Source: Symbiopectobacterium purcellii (GTDB lineage Bacteria > Pseudomonadota > Gammaproteobacteria > Enterobacterales > Enterobacteriaceae). From it: a stretch of 64,000 nt of DNA. The stretch is taken from positions 4,278,001-4,342,000 of the forward strand of contig NZ_CP081864.1 of assembly GCF_019797845.1 (NCBI RefSeq). Reading direction: 5' to 3'. The notes below the pieces were generated by a model. The model saw only the letters and a list, made by a program, of their open reading frames with translations. It was not told the DNA's origin and searched no databases. Numbering within the stretch: the first letter of the stretch is position 1; each line of letters begins with the position of its first letter. Positions 55,679 to 64,000 of the stretch are shown piece after piece. The position numbers and the translations under genes are program-made.

Positions 55679-56956
55679 ATGTTGAATGATTTAAGATACC
55701 GCTGGGCAAAATACCCCGCGGTAAGCGCCTCGTTAACTACAAATACGCTGTTTCCAGGGTGCATGCTGACTCTGGCCGTCATGCCGTTTAGCACCATCAT
55801 CGCCGGATGGCTGTTTTATTTGACCGGGGTGTCTGCGGCTCTGTATGTGGTTACCCATGTGAAACCGATCTTAGCCGCAAAACGGCTGTTGATATTGCCT
55901 CTGTTGTTGCTACTAATGGGCTGCCTCAACCTCGTTTGGTTTTCACTTTACTATCAACCCGACACACTTTTTACCGATGTCTACGCCGCCTATCGCACCG
56001 CCGGGCATGCGGCGATTCTCGGTGCATTTATTCTGTTAGCCGCATGCCACTTGCCACATAAAAACCAGCCTATCTTGCAAGTTGGCTCCCTGGCAGTCTG
56101 CATAATGACGCTGGCTTATGCGCTATTTCAGTCCGTTTTTCACGATATACACCGTGTAAGCCTGATCTTTGGTCCGGCAACCAGCGCAGCCTATTTTATG
56201 ACGTTTATCGGTGCCTTGAGTGCGCAGGCATTACTCACGCTTACTGTGCGCTACAAATATTACCTCTATTTACTCCATTTCTTGCTGGTAACCAGTGCCA
56301 TCATCCTGACCCAGACACGGGCGGCCATTTTTGTTTATCCACTGGTTGGGGCGATGATCCTGTTATCAGAAGTGCGTCATAGTAGCCGTAAATTGCTTAA
56401 GGGCGTACTGGGCTCCCTCGTAACGCTAACGCTCTGCGTTGCGCTGTTCCACGACACGATCCATAAACGCACCAACGATTTGATCAATGACATGCGCAGC
56501 TACAGCCAGAACAACAGTCAAACCTCGGTAGGCGCACGGTTTGCCATGGTGCAATCCGGCATGGATGCAGGGCTTGTTGCACCGTTCGGGCAATCCGCCG
56601 AGCAGCGCGCGGAAGATATCACCGCCCTCGCACAGCAGACGCCAGCCATGAAAGGGGCGGTGAGCTACTTGAACGTGCATCTCCATAACGATGTCATTGA
56701 GGCTTTTTCACTGAAAGGCTGGCCCGGCGCACTACTGATTATTTTGTTTTATGTCGCACTCTCTTATTTTTCGATTTTTGTGCTGCGCAGCCACTTCTCC
56801 ATTGCGCTGTTATTTGCCTTACTTATGTTTGGCTTGAGTGATGTCATTCTCTTTGCTCGAGATATGTTGATGGCATGGCTGATCACGTTCTGCCTTGGCA
56901 TGACGCTGACGGGAAAATGGACCCGTCCCCCCAGCACAGACGCCCCCTCAACCTAA
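55679..56956 (+). CDS. waaL: O-antigen ligase WaaL
   Basis: This 425-residue inner-membrane protein has about 12 hydrophobic segments and a large periplasmic loop (about residues 265-345). The Wzy_C-type signatures are [14 protein letters not shown] and the loop motif [20 protein letters not shown], containing the catalytic-type His and Glu. It joins undecaprenyl-linked O antigen to the lipid A core. Sequence is weakly conserved between genera, so assignment rests on topology, the motifs and the place between waaC and waaQ. It starts 80 bp after waaC. Confidence 0.88.
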   Translation: MLNDLRYRWAKYPAVSASLTTNTLFPGCMLTLAVMPFSTIIAGWLFYLTGVSAALYVVTHVKPILAAKRLLILPLLLLLMGCLNLVWFSLYYQPDTLFTDVYAAYRTAGHAAILGAFILLAACHLPHKNQPILQVGSLAVCIMTLAYALFQSVFHDIHRVSLIFGPATSAAYFMTFIGALSAQALLTLTVRYKYYLYLLHFLLVTSAIILTQTRAAIFVYPLVGAMILLSEVRHSSRKLLKGVLGSLVTLTLCVALFHDTIHKRTNDLINDMRSYSQNNSQTSVGARFAMVQSGMDAGLVAPFGQSAEQRAEDITALAQQTPAMKGAVSYLNVHLHNDVIEAFSLKGWPGALLIILFYVALSYFSIFVLRSHFSIALLFALLMFGLSDVILFARDMLMAWLITFCLGMTLTGKWTRPPSTDAPST

Positions 56957-57067
56957 CGTAATTATCGCTGTGAGAGGCATACAGCTTTTAGTACCATAGC
57001 GATATAAAATAGTAGAGCGTGTGTATTTATTTACGTTACGCCTGATAACAATCCGGAGAATAGCGCG

Positions 57068-57106
57068 CAGTCCACTGGTAGCTGGAAAGCCAGGGGCGGT
57101 AGCGTG
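57068..57106 (+). promoter_or_regulatory. JUMPstart element with ops site (RfaH recruitment)
   Basis: These 39 bp match the JUMPstart consensus. CAGTCCACTGGTAGCTGG is followed by AAGCCAGGGG, and the 12-base ops core GGCGGTAGCGTG lies at 57095-57106. RNA polymerase pauses at ops and recruits RfaH, which prevents termination in long surface-polysaccharide operons. It lies in the 5' leader of waaQ, 41 bp before the chosen start, and should control the waaQ-G-P-B... operon. The sequence match is direct; RfaH control is from the known role. Confidence 0.95.
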
Positions 57107-57146
57107 GTCATTTTCTGGTTTAAGTGCGTTAACTGAAGGAAAGCGA

Positions 57147-58229
57147 GTGAGCCTCAAAACCCTGACCTATAACCGGATCTTGATCGTAAAGCTGCGTTTT
57201 CATGGGGATATGCTGCTGACAACGCCGCTTATCAGCACGTTAAAAGCGCGCTACCCAGAGGCTGCTATTGATGTGCTGCTCTACGAGGACACCATTCCCA
57301 TTCTTTCCAGGCACCCGGATATCCACCGGTTATACGGTTTGAAAAGAAAAACCGCTGGCGCCATGGAGAAAATCAGTGACTTTCTCACCATGCGCAACAC
57401 TCTCAAACGCAACCGCTATGACCTGATTGTGAATCTGGCCGACCAATGGCCAATAGCGCTGCTGATTAAATCATTGAACTGCCCTTACAGCCTCTCCATC
57501 CAACGAGGAGGAGCCCGGCAGTCGCTATGGCGCGCCTGTTTCACCCGCTGTCTGGAACCAACGGGGCAGCATATCGTTGAGCAGAACTTCTCTTTGCTCG
57601 CCCCTCTGGATGTGCCAGAGGAAGACAGGGCACGGCCGCTGTCGCTGCACTATGGCCCGGAAGATGCTGAACGCGTTTTTGCTCTCGCGCCTGAGTTAAC
57701 AGCAACTCCTTATGTGGTCATTCAGCCGACGGCCAGACAGTATTTCAAATGCTGGGATAACGATAAATTTGCGCAGGTCATTGACCATCTGAAACAGCAA
57801 GGGCTAGAGGTCGTCCTTACCTGCGGCCCTGGTGCCGAAGATTTGGCGGTGGTGAATGAGATCCACACCCTGTGCGAATGCAAACCTACCCTGTCACTTG
57901 CCGGTAAAACGCATTTTCTCGAACTGGCAGCGTTGATCGACAAAGCCGTACTTTATATCGGCGTCGACTCAGCCCCCATGCATATGGCGGCAGCGCTCGC
58001 GACGCCAACGGTTTGTCTGTTTGGGCCAACGGATCACCGTAAATGGAGCCCCTGGTCAGATAACCATATTGTTCTGTGGGCAGGGGACTACACCGCAATG
58101 CCTGAAAGAGAACATCTCGATAGAAATAAAAAATATCTTTCGTGTATCCCAGCTCGGGACGTTATTCACGCCGCAGAAAAGTTGCTGGCCTGCACTACGG
58201 GTGCTCCACTAAATACCGCAGAAAGATAA
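57147..58229 (+). CDS. waaQ: LPS core heptosyltransferase III-like protein WaaQ
   Basis: This 360-residue GT9 enzyme adds the branching heptose to heptose II. Motifs are RILIVKLRFHGDMLLTTPLI, VIQPTARQYFKCWDNDKFA and the donor site GVDSAPMHMAAALATPTVCL followed by FGPTDHRKWSPW. The GTG at 57147 with AAGGAAA upstream is chosen. The frame open from 57021 would run through the JUMPstart leader. It is the first gene of an RfaH-type operon, with waaG 10 bp after it. Confidence 0.93.
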   Translation: MSLKTLTYNRILIVKLRFHGDMLLTTPLISTLKARYPEAAIDVLLYEDTIPILSRHPDIHRLYGLKRKTAGAMEKISDFLTMRNTLKRNRYDLIVNLADQWPIALLIKSLNCPYSLSIQRGGARQSLWRACFTRCLEPTGQHIVEQNFSLLAPLDVPEEDRARPLSLHYGPEDAERVFALAPELTATPYVVIQPTARQYFKCWDNDKFAQVIDHLKQQGLEVVLTCGPGAEDLAVVNEIHTLCECKPTLSLAGKTHFLELAALIDKAVLYIGVDSAPMHMAAALATPTVCLFGPTDHRKWSPWSDNHIVLWAGDYTAMPEREHLDRNKKYLSCIPARDVIHAAEKLLACTTGAPLNTAER

Positions 58230-58239
58230 GGAATTTTGC

Positions 58240-59364
58240 ATGAATATTGCCTTCTGCTTGTATAAATATTTCCCGTTTGGCGGTTTGCAACGCGATTTTC
58301 TCAGTATTGCTCAGGCTTGTGTAAGGCAGGGTCACCGCGTGCGCGTGTATGTCTTGTCCTGGCAGGGAGAAGAGCCAGAAAATCTTGAGATCATTTTGGT
58401 GCCCACGGTGGGTATTAGCAATAACACGCGGCATCAGCGCTACAGTGAATGGGTGCAACACCATCTGCAATTACACCCTGCCGATCGCGTGGTGGGGTTT
58501 AACAAAATGCCGGGACTGGATTTTTATTACGCCGCCGATGTGTGCTATGCAGAAAAAGTCGAGCAGGAGAAAGGATTTTTCTATCGCTTAACGCCGCGCT
58601 ATAAGCACTACGCCGCTTTTGAAAAAGCGGTGTTCAGCCCGGATGTGAAAACCAAAATGCTGATGCTGACTCAGCGCCAGATTGCAGATTTTAAAAAACA
58701 TTATGGTACGCAGGATGCGCGTTTCCTGATCCTACCGCCGGGCATTGCGCTGGACAGAAAATATGACCAGCAGACACCCGGCGTTCGCCAAACCTTTCGT
58801 CATGTGCAAAATATCCCAGAAAACGCTCTGGTACTGCTGCAAGTCGGCTCAGATTTCAAGCGCAAGGGCGTCGAGCGTAGCCTGCGCGCCGTTGCCAGCC
58901 TGCCGGAAGACCTGCGGAAAAAAGTCGTGTTCCTGGTTGTTGGCCAAGATAAACCCGACCGTTATCAGACGCTGGCGGGTCAGTTAGGGATTGATAAACA
59001 GGTGCGTTTTTTCGCGGGGCGTAGCGATGTTCCTGATTTTATGGCCGCCGCAGACGTGCTCCTCCATCCTGCACATCAGGAGGCCGCTGGCATTGTGCTC
59101 CTTGAAGCGATTACTGCCGGGCTACCGGTTATCGTGACGGAAGTCTGTGGCTACGCGTTCCATATTGATAAGGCACAAGCGGGCCAGGTTATCGCCTCCC
59201 CCTTCAGTCAGGAAGCGCTGAACGCTGCGCTGCACAAGGCATTGGGACAAACGGAAACCTTGCATCACTGGTCGGAGAATGCCCGGCATTATGCCGATAC
59301 GGAAGATCTTTACAGCTTACCGGAAAAAGCCGCCCTGCTGATTTCGGGCCAGGATCGTCACTAA
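58240..59364 (+). CDS. waaG: LPS glucosyltransferase I
   Basis: This 374-residue GT4 enzyme adds the first outer-core glucose to heptose II. The N-terminal motif is MNIAFCLYKYFPFGGLQRDF, with a mid-domain LLQVGSDFKRKGVERSLRAV. The donor site is LLHPAHQEAAGIVLLEAITA, with the ExxxxxxxE pattern. The length is as in E. coli. The stop is directly followed by the waaP start. The frame is intact. Confidence 0.97.
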   Translation: MNIAFCLYKYFPFGGLQRDFLSIAQACVRQGHRVRVYVLSWQGEEPENLEIILVPTVGISNNTRHQRYSEWVQHHLQLHPADRVVGFNKMPGLDFYYAADVCYAEKVEQEKGFFYRLTPRYKHYAAFEKAVFSPDVKTKMLMLTQRQIADFKKHYGTQDARFLILPPGIALDRKYDQQTPGVRQTFRHVQNIPENALVLLQVGSDFKRKGVERSLRAVASLPEDLRKKVVFLVVGQDKPDRYQTLAGQLGIDKQVRFFAGRSDVPDFMAAADVLLHPAHQEAAGIVLLEAITAGLPVIVTEVCGYAFHIDKAQAGQVIASPFSQEALNAALHKALGQTETLHHWSENARHYADTEDLYSLPEKAALLISGQDRH

Positions 59365-60174
59365 ATGAAAAGTGTCATTACGTTAAAAGAGCCGTTCGCC
59401 TCACTCTGGCAGAAACACGACCCGTTTGAAGAAGTCAAAAAACTGGATGGAGAAGTCTTTCGCGCATTAGAGAGCCGTAAAACATTACGTTTTACCTTGG
59501 CCGGACGTTCGTGGTTTATCAAAATACATCGCGGCACGGCATTGAAAGAGGCCCTAAAAAACCTGTTTTCATTGCGCCTTCCCGTATTGGGCGCCGATCG
59601 CGAATGGAACGCGATTCACCGCTTGCGCGATCTCGGTGTAGACACCATGACAGGTGCCGCATTTGGCCAGCGGGGAGTAAACCCGCTACAGCGCGAATCT
59701 TTTATCATTACTGAGGATTTAAGCCCAGCCATCAGTCTGGAAGATTATTGCGCCAACTGGCCGCAAAATCCGCCAATGCATGCCGAAAAACGGCGACTGA
59801 TTCGCCGTGTGGCTGAAATGGTGAGAAAGATGCATGCCGGCGGCGTTAATCATCGCGATTGCTACATTTGCCATTTCTTGCTACGCCAGCCTTACCAGCC
59901 AACTGATGAACAATTTACACTTTCGGTTATTGATCTGCATCGGGCGCAACTCCGCAAGCGTGTTCCGCTGAGATGGCGTAATAAAGATCTTATCGGCCTC
60001 TATTTCTCCTCACTCGATATTGGACTGAGCAAACACGATCTTTTGTTTTTCCTGAAGATCTATTTTGATCATCAACCATTACGTACTACGCTGCGTCAGG
60101 AACAAGCGCTATTTCACGAAGCGTTTACCAAAGCAGAAAAGATTCGAGAGAGAACGGAGCGTAAGGCACTTTAA
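59365..60174 (+). CDS. waaP: LPS core heptose I kinase
   Basis: This 269-residue protein-kinase-like enzyme phosphorylates heptose I of the inner core, which stabilises the outer membrane. The catalytic loop is [14 protein letters not shown] and the metal-binding Asp is in [19 protein letters not shown]. The N-terminal beta lobe has [20 protein letters not shown]. It begins directly after waaG and ends 20 bp before the next glycosyltransferase. The length is normal. Confidence 0.97.
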   Translation: MKSVITLKEPFASLWQKHDPFEEVKKLDGEVFRALESRKTLRFTLAGRSWFIKIHRGTALKEALKNLFSLRLPVLGADREWNAIHRLRDLGVDTMTGAAFGQRGVNPLQRESFIITEDLSPAISLEDYCANWPQNPPMHAEKRRLIRRVAEMVRKMHAGGVNHRDCYICHFLLRQPYQPTDEQFTLSVIDLHRAQLRKRVPLRWRNKDLIGLYFSSLDIGLSKHDLLFFLKIYFDHQPLRTTLRQEQALFHEAFTKAEKIRERTERKAL

Positions 60175-60194
60175 CCCGAGCCCTGAATAACATT

Positions 60195-61277
60195 ATGAAT
60201 ATAGTTTTCGTCGGTGAGGCCACATCCGGTTTCGGCGGGATTGAAACCGTAATAAAAAAAGTCACCCGCTTTCTGGAAAGTGACCAAGACACTAAAAACA
60301 CCTATACCCTGTATTTCCTCTGCCGCGATAACCGCATGGATAAAGCCTGGTTGGAAGGAAAGCACTTTATTTGCCATCATTCCGCCATCAAGATCTCCTT
60401 TCTGCGTCGAATGAGTCACGCGTTTGCGCTGGCGCGCTTCATTAAACAGAACCAACCGGATACAGTTATTGCTTTTGATGCACCATCCTGCCGCATTGCG
60501 GCACAAGCGATCCGTCACAGCAAGAAAACGCTGCCGCTAATTTCATGGCTGCACTACTCACTCGATCATAAAAAACATGCTGCACAGGCACTGGTCGCAG
60601 ATCATCACTTGGCTATCAGCTCCGGTATCAAGCAGCAATTAATAAAGCGCGGTGTTCCTGCCGAACGCATCTCTGTGATTTTCAATCCGGTCACGCCACA
60701 AACCATTGTCATCCCTCGCCCCGCACAGGGCGAAAATGCGGTGTTTATTTATGTGGGCCGACTGAAGTTTGAAGGGCAAAAACGCCTGAAAGACATGCTG
60801 GATGCCTTTGCTGGCGTAACGGGCAAGTGGGAATGCCATTTTATTGGTGATGGATCAGATGCCGAGACGTGTAAAGCCTATGCGCAGCAACTCGGAATTC
60901 ATCAACAGACACATTGGCATGGCTGGCAGGCAGACCCTTGGGGTTACATTCAGAACCATATCAAAACCGTTTCTGCGTTTGTCATGAGTTCCGCCTTTGA
61001 AGGGCTCCCGATGACACTGCTCGAAGCCATGTCCTATGGTATCTATTGTGTGAGCAGTGACTGTCCGTCTGGGCCGGGAGATATCATTCACAATGGGGTT
61101 AATGGGCAGCTATATCCCGTGAGGGATTTGAATAAGTTACAAGCTATTCTCTCTTCCATTATTGTGAGTAGAGAAATATCTGATGTAAAAACAATAAAAG
61201 CCTCCATTCATGATTTTTATGATGATAACTATTATCGCACCTTTAAAAAGGTCATAACTACAGCATCACAAAAATAA
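60195..61277 (+). CDS. waaB: LPS outer-core glycosyltransferase, WaaB-like (GT4)
   Basis: This 360-residue GT4 protein starts MNIVFVGEATSGFGGIETVI. Its donor-binding domain reads FIYVGRLKFEGQKRLKDMLD and SSAFEGLPMTLLEAMSYGIY, followed by CVSSDCPSGPGDII. It resembles WaaB, the UDP-galactose:(glucosyl)LPS alpha-1,6-galactosyltransferase; the actual sugar cannot be read from sequence. It is in the waaQ operon, 20 bp after waaP. GC content starts to fall here towards the 3' genes. Confidence 0.85.
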   Translation: MNIVFVGEATSGFGGIETVIKKVTRFLESDQDTKNTYTLYFLCRDNRMDKAWLEGKHFICHHSAIKISFLRRMSHAFALARFIKQNQPDTVIAFDAPSCRIAAQAIRHSKKTLPLISWLHYSLDHKKHAAQALVADHHLAISSGIKQQLIKRGVPAERISVIFNPVTPQTIVIPRPAQGENAVFIYVGRLKFEGQKRLKDMLDAFAGVTGKWECHFIGDGSDAETCKAYAQQLGIHQQTHWHGWQADPWGYIQNHIKTVSAFVMSSAFEGLPMTLLEAMSYGIYCVSSDCPSGPGDIIHNGVNGQLYPVRDLNKLQAILSSIIVSREISDVKTIKASIHDFYDDNYYRTFKKVITTASQK

Positions 61278-61307
61278 TTAAATTGAACAACGTAAAATGG
61301 TGAAAGC

Positions 61308-62327
61308 ATGTATTTTACCCCTCAAACAGTGATTATCAATAAGCTGATTTTAAACGAAAATATATCGTTAGACGCGTCGAAAAAAACGCTAGACGTCGCC
61401 TATGGAATTGACAAAAATTTCATTTTTGGTTGCGGGATATCTATAGCATCTATTTTACTGAACAATAAGCAAACAAATTTTACATTTCATGTTTTCACTG
61501 ATTTTTTTGATAAAAAAAATAGAGAAGAATTCACTAAACTAAGTCATCAATACAATACTCAAATCATAATTTACATTGTGAATTGCGACGAACTAAAGTC
61601 ACTTCCCAGCACCAAGAATTGGTCTTACGCCACATACTTCAGATTTATCATTGCCGACTATTTTTACGAAATAAAAGACAAAATTCTTTATCTCGATGCC
61701 GATATCATCTGTAACGGCAACGTAGATGAATTAGTTGAACTAGAACTGGACAACCATCTTGCCGCGGTAGTAACTGAAGGCGAGAACCCTTGGTGGACCA
61801 AGCGGGCGCAAGCGCTGGGAGATGATCGAATCAGCGCAGGTTATTTTAATGCAGGCTTTCTGTTGATCAATGTTGCTCAATGGGGAAAAGAAGATATTAG
61901 TCGTCAAGCCATGACGTTGCTTGACAATGATGAGATCAAAAATAGAATTTCTTTTTTAGATCAAGACATTCTAAATATGCTGTTTGTTGATAAAGTTTTG
62001 TTCCTTTCAAAGAAATACAATAACCAATATAGCATTAACTACGAACTAAATAAAAATAAAGACACAACACACTTTATTACAGACAACGTCATCTTTATTC
62101 ATTATATCGGGCCAACAAAACCTTGGCATGAATGGGCTGATTATCCTAACAGTCACTATTTTCAAATCGCGAAATCGCATTCTCCTTGGGAAAATTCACC
62201 GCTGGAAAAAGCAAGATCGTCAAATCAACTAAGATACTGCGCCAAACATTATGCTCATAAAGGGAATATATTTCCATCGTTGATGAGCTACGCTAAGTAT
62301 TTTACGAAGAAATTACTAGCCCGATAA
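61308..62327 (+). CDS. LPS alpha-1,3-galactosyl/glucosyltransferase (GT8, WaaI/WaaO-like)
   Basis: This 339-residue GT8 enzyme starts with a conserved region (LDVAYGIDKNFIFGCGISIA). The DxD metal and donor site is KILYLDADIICNGNVDELVE. The C-terminal Glyco_transf_8C-type domain has IHYIGPTKPWHEWADYPNSH. Such enzymes add the second or third hexose of the outer core. The region is AT-rich compared with waaF-waaP, typical of variable outer-core genes acquired by exchange. It starts 30 bp after the WaaB-like gene. Confidence 0.87.
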   Translation: MYFTPQTVIINKLILNENISLDASKKTLDVAYGIDKNFIFGCGISIASILLNNKQTNFTFHVFTDFFDKKNREEFTKLSHQYNTQIIIYIVNCDELKSLPSTKNWSYATYFRFIIADYFYEIKDKILYLDADIICNGNVDELVELELDNHLAAVVTEGENPWWTKRAQALGDDRISAGYFNAGFLLINVAQWGKEDISRQAMTLLDNDEIKNRISFLDQDILNMLFVDKVLFLSKKYNNQYSINYELNKNKDTTHFITDNVIFIHYIGPTKPWHEWADYPNSHYFQIAKSHSPWENSPLEKARSSNQLRYCAKHYAHKGNIFPSLMSYAKYFTKKLLAR

Positions 62328-62345
62328 TTACGCAAGAGAGTGAAT

Positions 62346-63332
62346 ATGTATTTTGATAAATCAGCCATTGTAGAGCGAACGGTTGATATTATTGGTAACA
62401 ATTCAGCGGTCACGTTCTTTAATATCGCCTATGGCATAGATAAAAAATTTATGTTAGGTGCCGCTATTTCCGCAACGTCAATTGTCATCAATACTACTGT
62501 CCCGTTGGCATTTCATTTTTTCACAGACTATATTGACAGTGAGACCATATCCCGCTTTGAAGCCATGGCGAATCGGCATCATGTTAATATTCACATCTAT
62601 AAAGTCAATACCACGTTATTAGCTGATCTGCCACAAGATAAATGGCCTTGCTCTGCGTATTTTCGCCTTATAGCCTTTGATTATCTTACAGAGAAGCTAG
62701 ATACCTTGCTGTATCTTGATGCTGATGTGATGTGTAAGAACAACCTGGCAGAATTATCCACTCTCGATTTTAAAACTAACATATGCGCAGTAGTACCAGA
62801 TATTAGTACCATCCAGGAACAATGTGCACTTCGCTTAGAAAACCCAGCAATGAAGACTGATTACTTCAATTCAGGCGTAATGTTTACGCACCTGAAAAAC
62901 TGGACAGCGAATCAACTCACAGCAAGAACGCTGGCGTTTATTAAAGAAAACACAACACTAAAATATCCAGATCAAGATGCTCTTAATATTCTGTTGTGTG
63001 GCAAAACAATTCTCTTACCGCGAAAGTTCAATTGTATCTACAGTATCAAAAGCGAGCTTCAAGATAAGACACACCTAAAATTTAAAAAAATTATTAATGA
63101 CGAAAGTGTATTTATCCATTATGTCGGTACGACAAAACCGTGGAGCGCATGGGGACAATATCCATCAACGGTTTATTTTCAAACCGCCTACAAGGCATCC
63201 GCATGGCATGATGTCAAACTGCTAACGCCAGCAAATGCATTACAATGGAAGAAAAAATCTAAGCATGCATTTAGAAAATATCACTTTCTGGATGGTATTC
63301 TCGCTAGAATTGCCTATTACTATTTAAAATAA
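62346..63332 (+). CDS. LPS outer-core GT8 glycosyltransferase (WaaJ/WaaR-like)
   Basis: This protein of about 328 residues is a paralogue of the preceding one: FFNIAYGIDKKFMLGAAISA, the DxD site TLLYLDADVMCKNNLAELST, and the C-terminal FIHYVGTTKPWSAWGQYPST. It probably adds the next hexose of the outer core; donor and linkage are unknown. An in-frame GTG at 62340 is also possible, but ATG 62346 with AGAGAG upstream is chosen. It is AT-rich like its neighbours. Confidence 0.87.
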   Translation: MYFDKSAIVERTVDIIGNNSAVTFFNIAYGIDKKFMLGAAISATSIVINTTVPLAFHFFTDYIDSETISRFEAMANRHHVNIHIYKVNTTLLADLPQDKWPCSAYFRLIAFDYLTEKLDTLLYLDADVMCKNNLAELSTLDFKTNICAVVPDISTIQEQCALRLENPAMKTDYFNSGVMFTHLKNWTANQLTARTLAFIKENTTLKYPDQDALNILLCGKTILLPRKFNCIYSIKSELQDKTHLKFKKIINDESVFIHYVGTTKPWSAWGQYPSTVYFQTAYKASAWHDVKLLTPANALQWKKKSKHAFRKYHFLDGILARIAYYYLK

Positions 63333-63355
63333 TTTTTCACTCCAGAGAATATTTT

Positions 63356-64000
63356 ATGAATATCTACTTTATTGAGTGGAATGCTAATTATGAAAAATTA
63401 ATGCTTGCAAATTTATCAGAACTTGGCATAAAAGAAAAAAACAATGTGATGAAACACTTCACAAAAAACAATATTAAATTAAAAAAACTCGGCATCAGCA
63501 ACAAATTATTCGTAAAAATACATCATTTCCTAAAGCTGCGAGAAATTAAGCACGATGATTTGATTATTTGCAATGGCTTTAGTGTTTTAGGCTGTCTGGA
63601 TTTAATAAAAAGCATCGACTGCAAGAAGGTGTTGATCATTCGTGATACCATCGTTCATCTTGAAAAAGGGATGAAAGAAAATAAAAAATGGCTCCTTCCA
63701 AAAGATGAATTCATCAATACCGTTCGGGATCAATTTGATATAATCTATAGCTTCGATCCTGATGACTGCAAAAATTTCAATTTAACCTTTCTAAATCAAT
63801 TTTTACCCTACACGAACAAAAATGTCTCGGATATTTTGAAAGACACAAATTCAACACTATCGAATGAGAAATCGTGCTTTTTTATTGGTGAATATAGAAA
63901 GGAAAGAGAAACTTATCTTTATGAAATTCATGATTGTTTAAACAGTGTCAATTACCAAGCTGATTTTTATTTATTCGACAAGAAAAAACAATCTAAGAAT
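63356..64000 (+). CDS. unidentified LPS-cluster gene, partial at window edge
   Basis: The ATG at 63356 with CCAGAGA upstream opens a frame that runs past the end of the window (215 codons seen). It starts MNIYFIEWNANYEKLMLANL and includes KKVLIIRDTIVHLEKGMKEN and FDIIYSFDPDDCKNFNLTFL. The IxSFDPDD segment is reminiscent of GT-B-type transferases of LPS clusters, but I cannot name a family. It is very AT-rich. It lies 23 bp after the second GT8 gene, so it is probably part of the same operon and acts in outer-core synthesis. Confidence 0.6.
   Translation, partial: MNIYFIEWNANYEKLMLANLSELGIKEKNNVMKHFTKNNIKLKKLGISNKLFVKIHHFLKLREIKHDDLIICNGFSVLGCLDLIKSIDCKKVLIIRDTIVHLEKGMKENKKWLLPKDEFINTVRDQFDIIYSFDPDDCKNFNLTFLNQFLPYTNKNVSDILKDTNSTLSNEKSCFFIGEYRKERETYLYEIHDCLNSVNYQADFYLFDKKKQSKN

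Overview
The window comes from a chromosome of the order Enterobacterales. Its right third (44.2-64 kb) carries the conserved order cysE-gpsA-secB-yibN / envC-yibQ / tdh-kbl / hldD-waaF-waaC-waaL / waaQ-waaG-waaP-waaB-like plus two GT8 genes. All reading frames there are intact and a textbook JUMPstart/ops site precedes waaQ. The order is compatible with a plant- or environment-associated family such as Pectobacteriaceae or Erwiniaceae, but I cannot name a genus from sequence alone. grxC and gpmM, which neighbour secB and envC in E. coli, are not at this locus.

The left two thirds (1-44.2 kb) is a mosaic accessory island, bracketed by two inverted copies of one IS5-family (IS427-like) element; the left copy is only partly in the window. 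Region by region: (a) 0.1-6.4 kb is an IS graveyard (IS91-like, IS903-like, IS3/IS5 chimera, ResD-like integrase piece, complete IS630) around a two-gene module encoding a YrdC/Sua5-domain protein and a papain-like protease. (b) 6.4-13 kb is a diversity-generating retroelement (DGR). An inverse autotransporter (intimin/invasin-like) with a C-terminal C-type-lectin tip ends in a 138-bp variable repeat (VR1). It is followed by a small accessory gene, an adenine-rich 138-bp template repeat (TR), an oppositely oriented DGR-type reverse transcriptase and an Avd-like gene, then a LuxR-type regulator and a DUF1187 gene. (c) 13-22.5 kb holds a serine recombinase, IS66, and a piece of an F-like plasmid leading region (klcA/ardB remnant, DNA methylase, DUF1380-like, ParB-like remnant) split by IS21. 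(d) 22.6-28.4 kb holds a broken IS256 element and a second inverse autotransporter on the minus strand, with its own 138-bp variable repeat (VR2) and a remnant of the same accessory gene. (e) 28.8-43.3 kb is a mobilizable-plasmid segment: Tn3 remnant, hicAB, ssb, stbABC-like operon, probable oriT, mobC, and a relaxase gene with a second gene nested in another frame. The relaxase is interrupted twice by the same IS903-like element, each time with a perfect 9-bp target duplication.

The outstanding system is the DGR aimed at inverse autotransporters. TR and VR1 differ at 17 of 138 positions, and 15 of these are adenines in TR, the signature of adenine-specific mutagenic retrohoming. The changes fall in Asn (AAC/AAT) codons of a C-type-lectin fold at the exposed end of a surface adhesin. 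VR2, about 14 kb away on the other strand, differs from TR at 23 positions (15 at TR adenines), so it is probably the target of a sister cassette whose TR and RT were lost. As read, the RT and the accessory gene are both out of frame at 8-nucleotide C tracts, and both adhesins carry single frameshifts. The system is therefore either phase-variable, decaying, or affected by homopolymer sequencing errors; only reads or related strains can tell.
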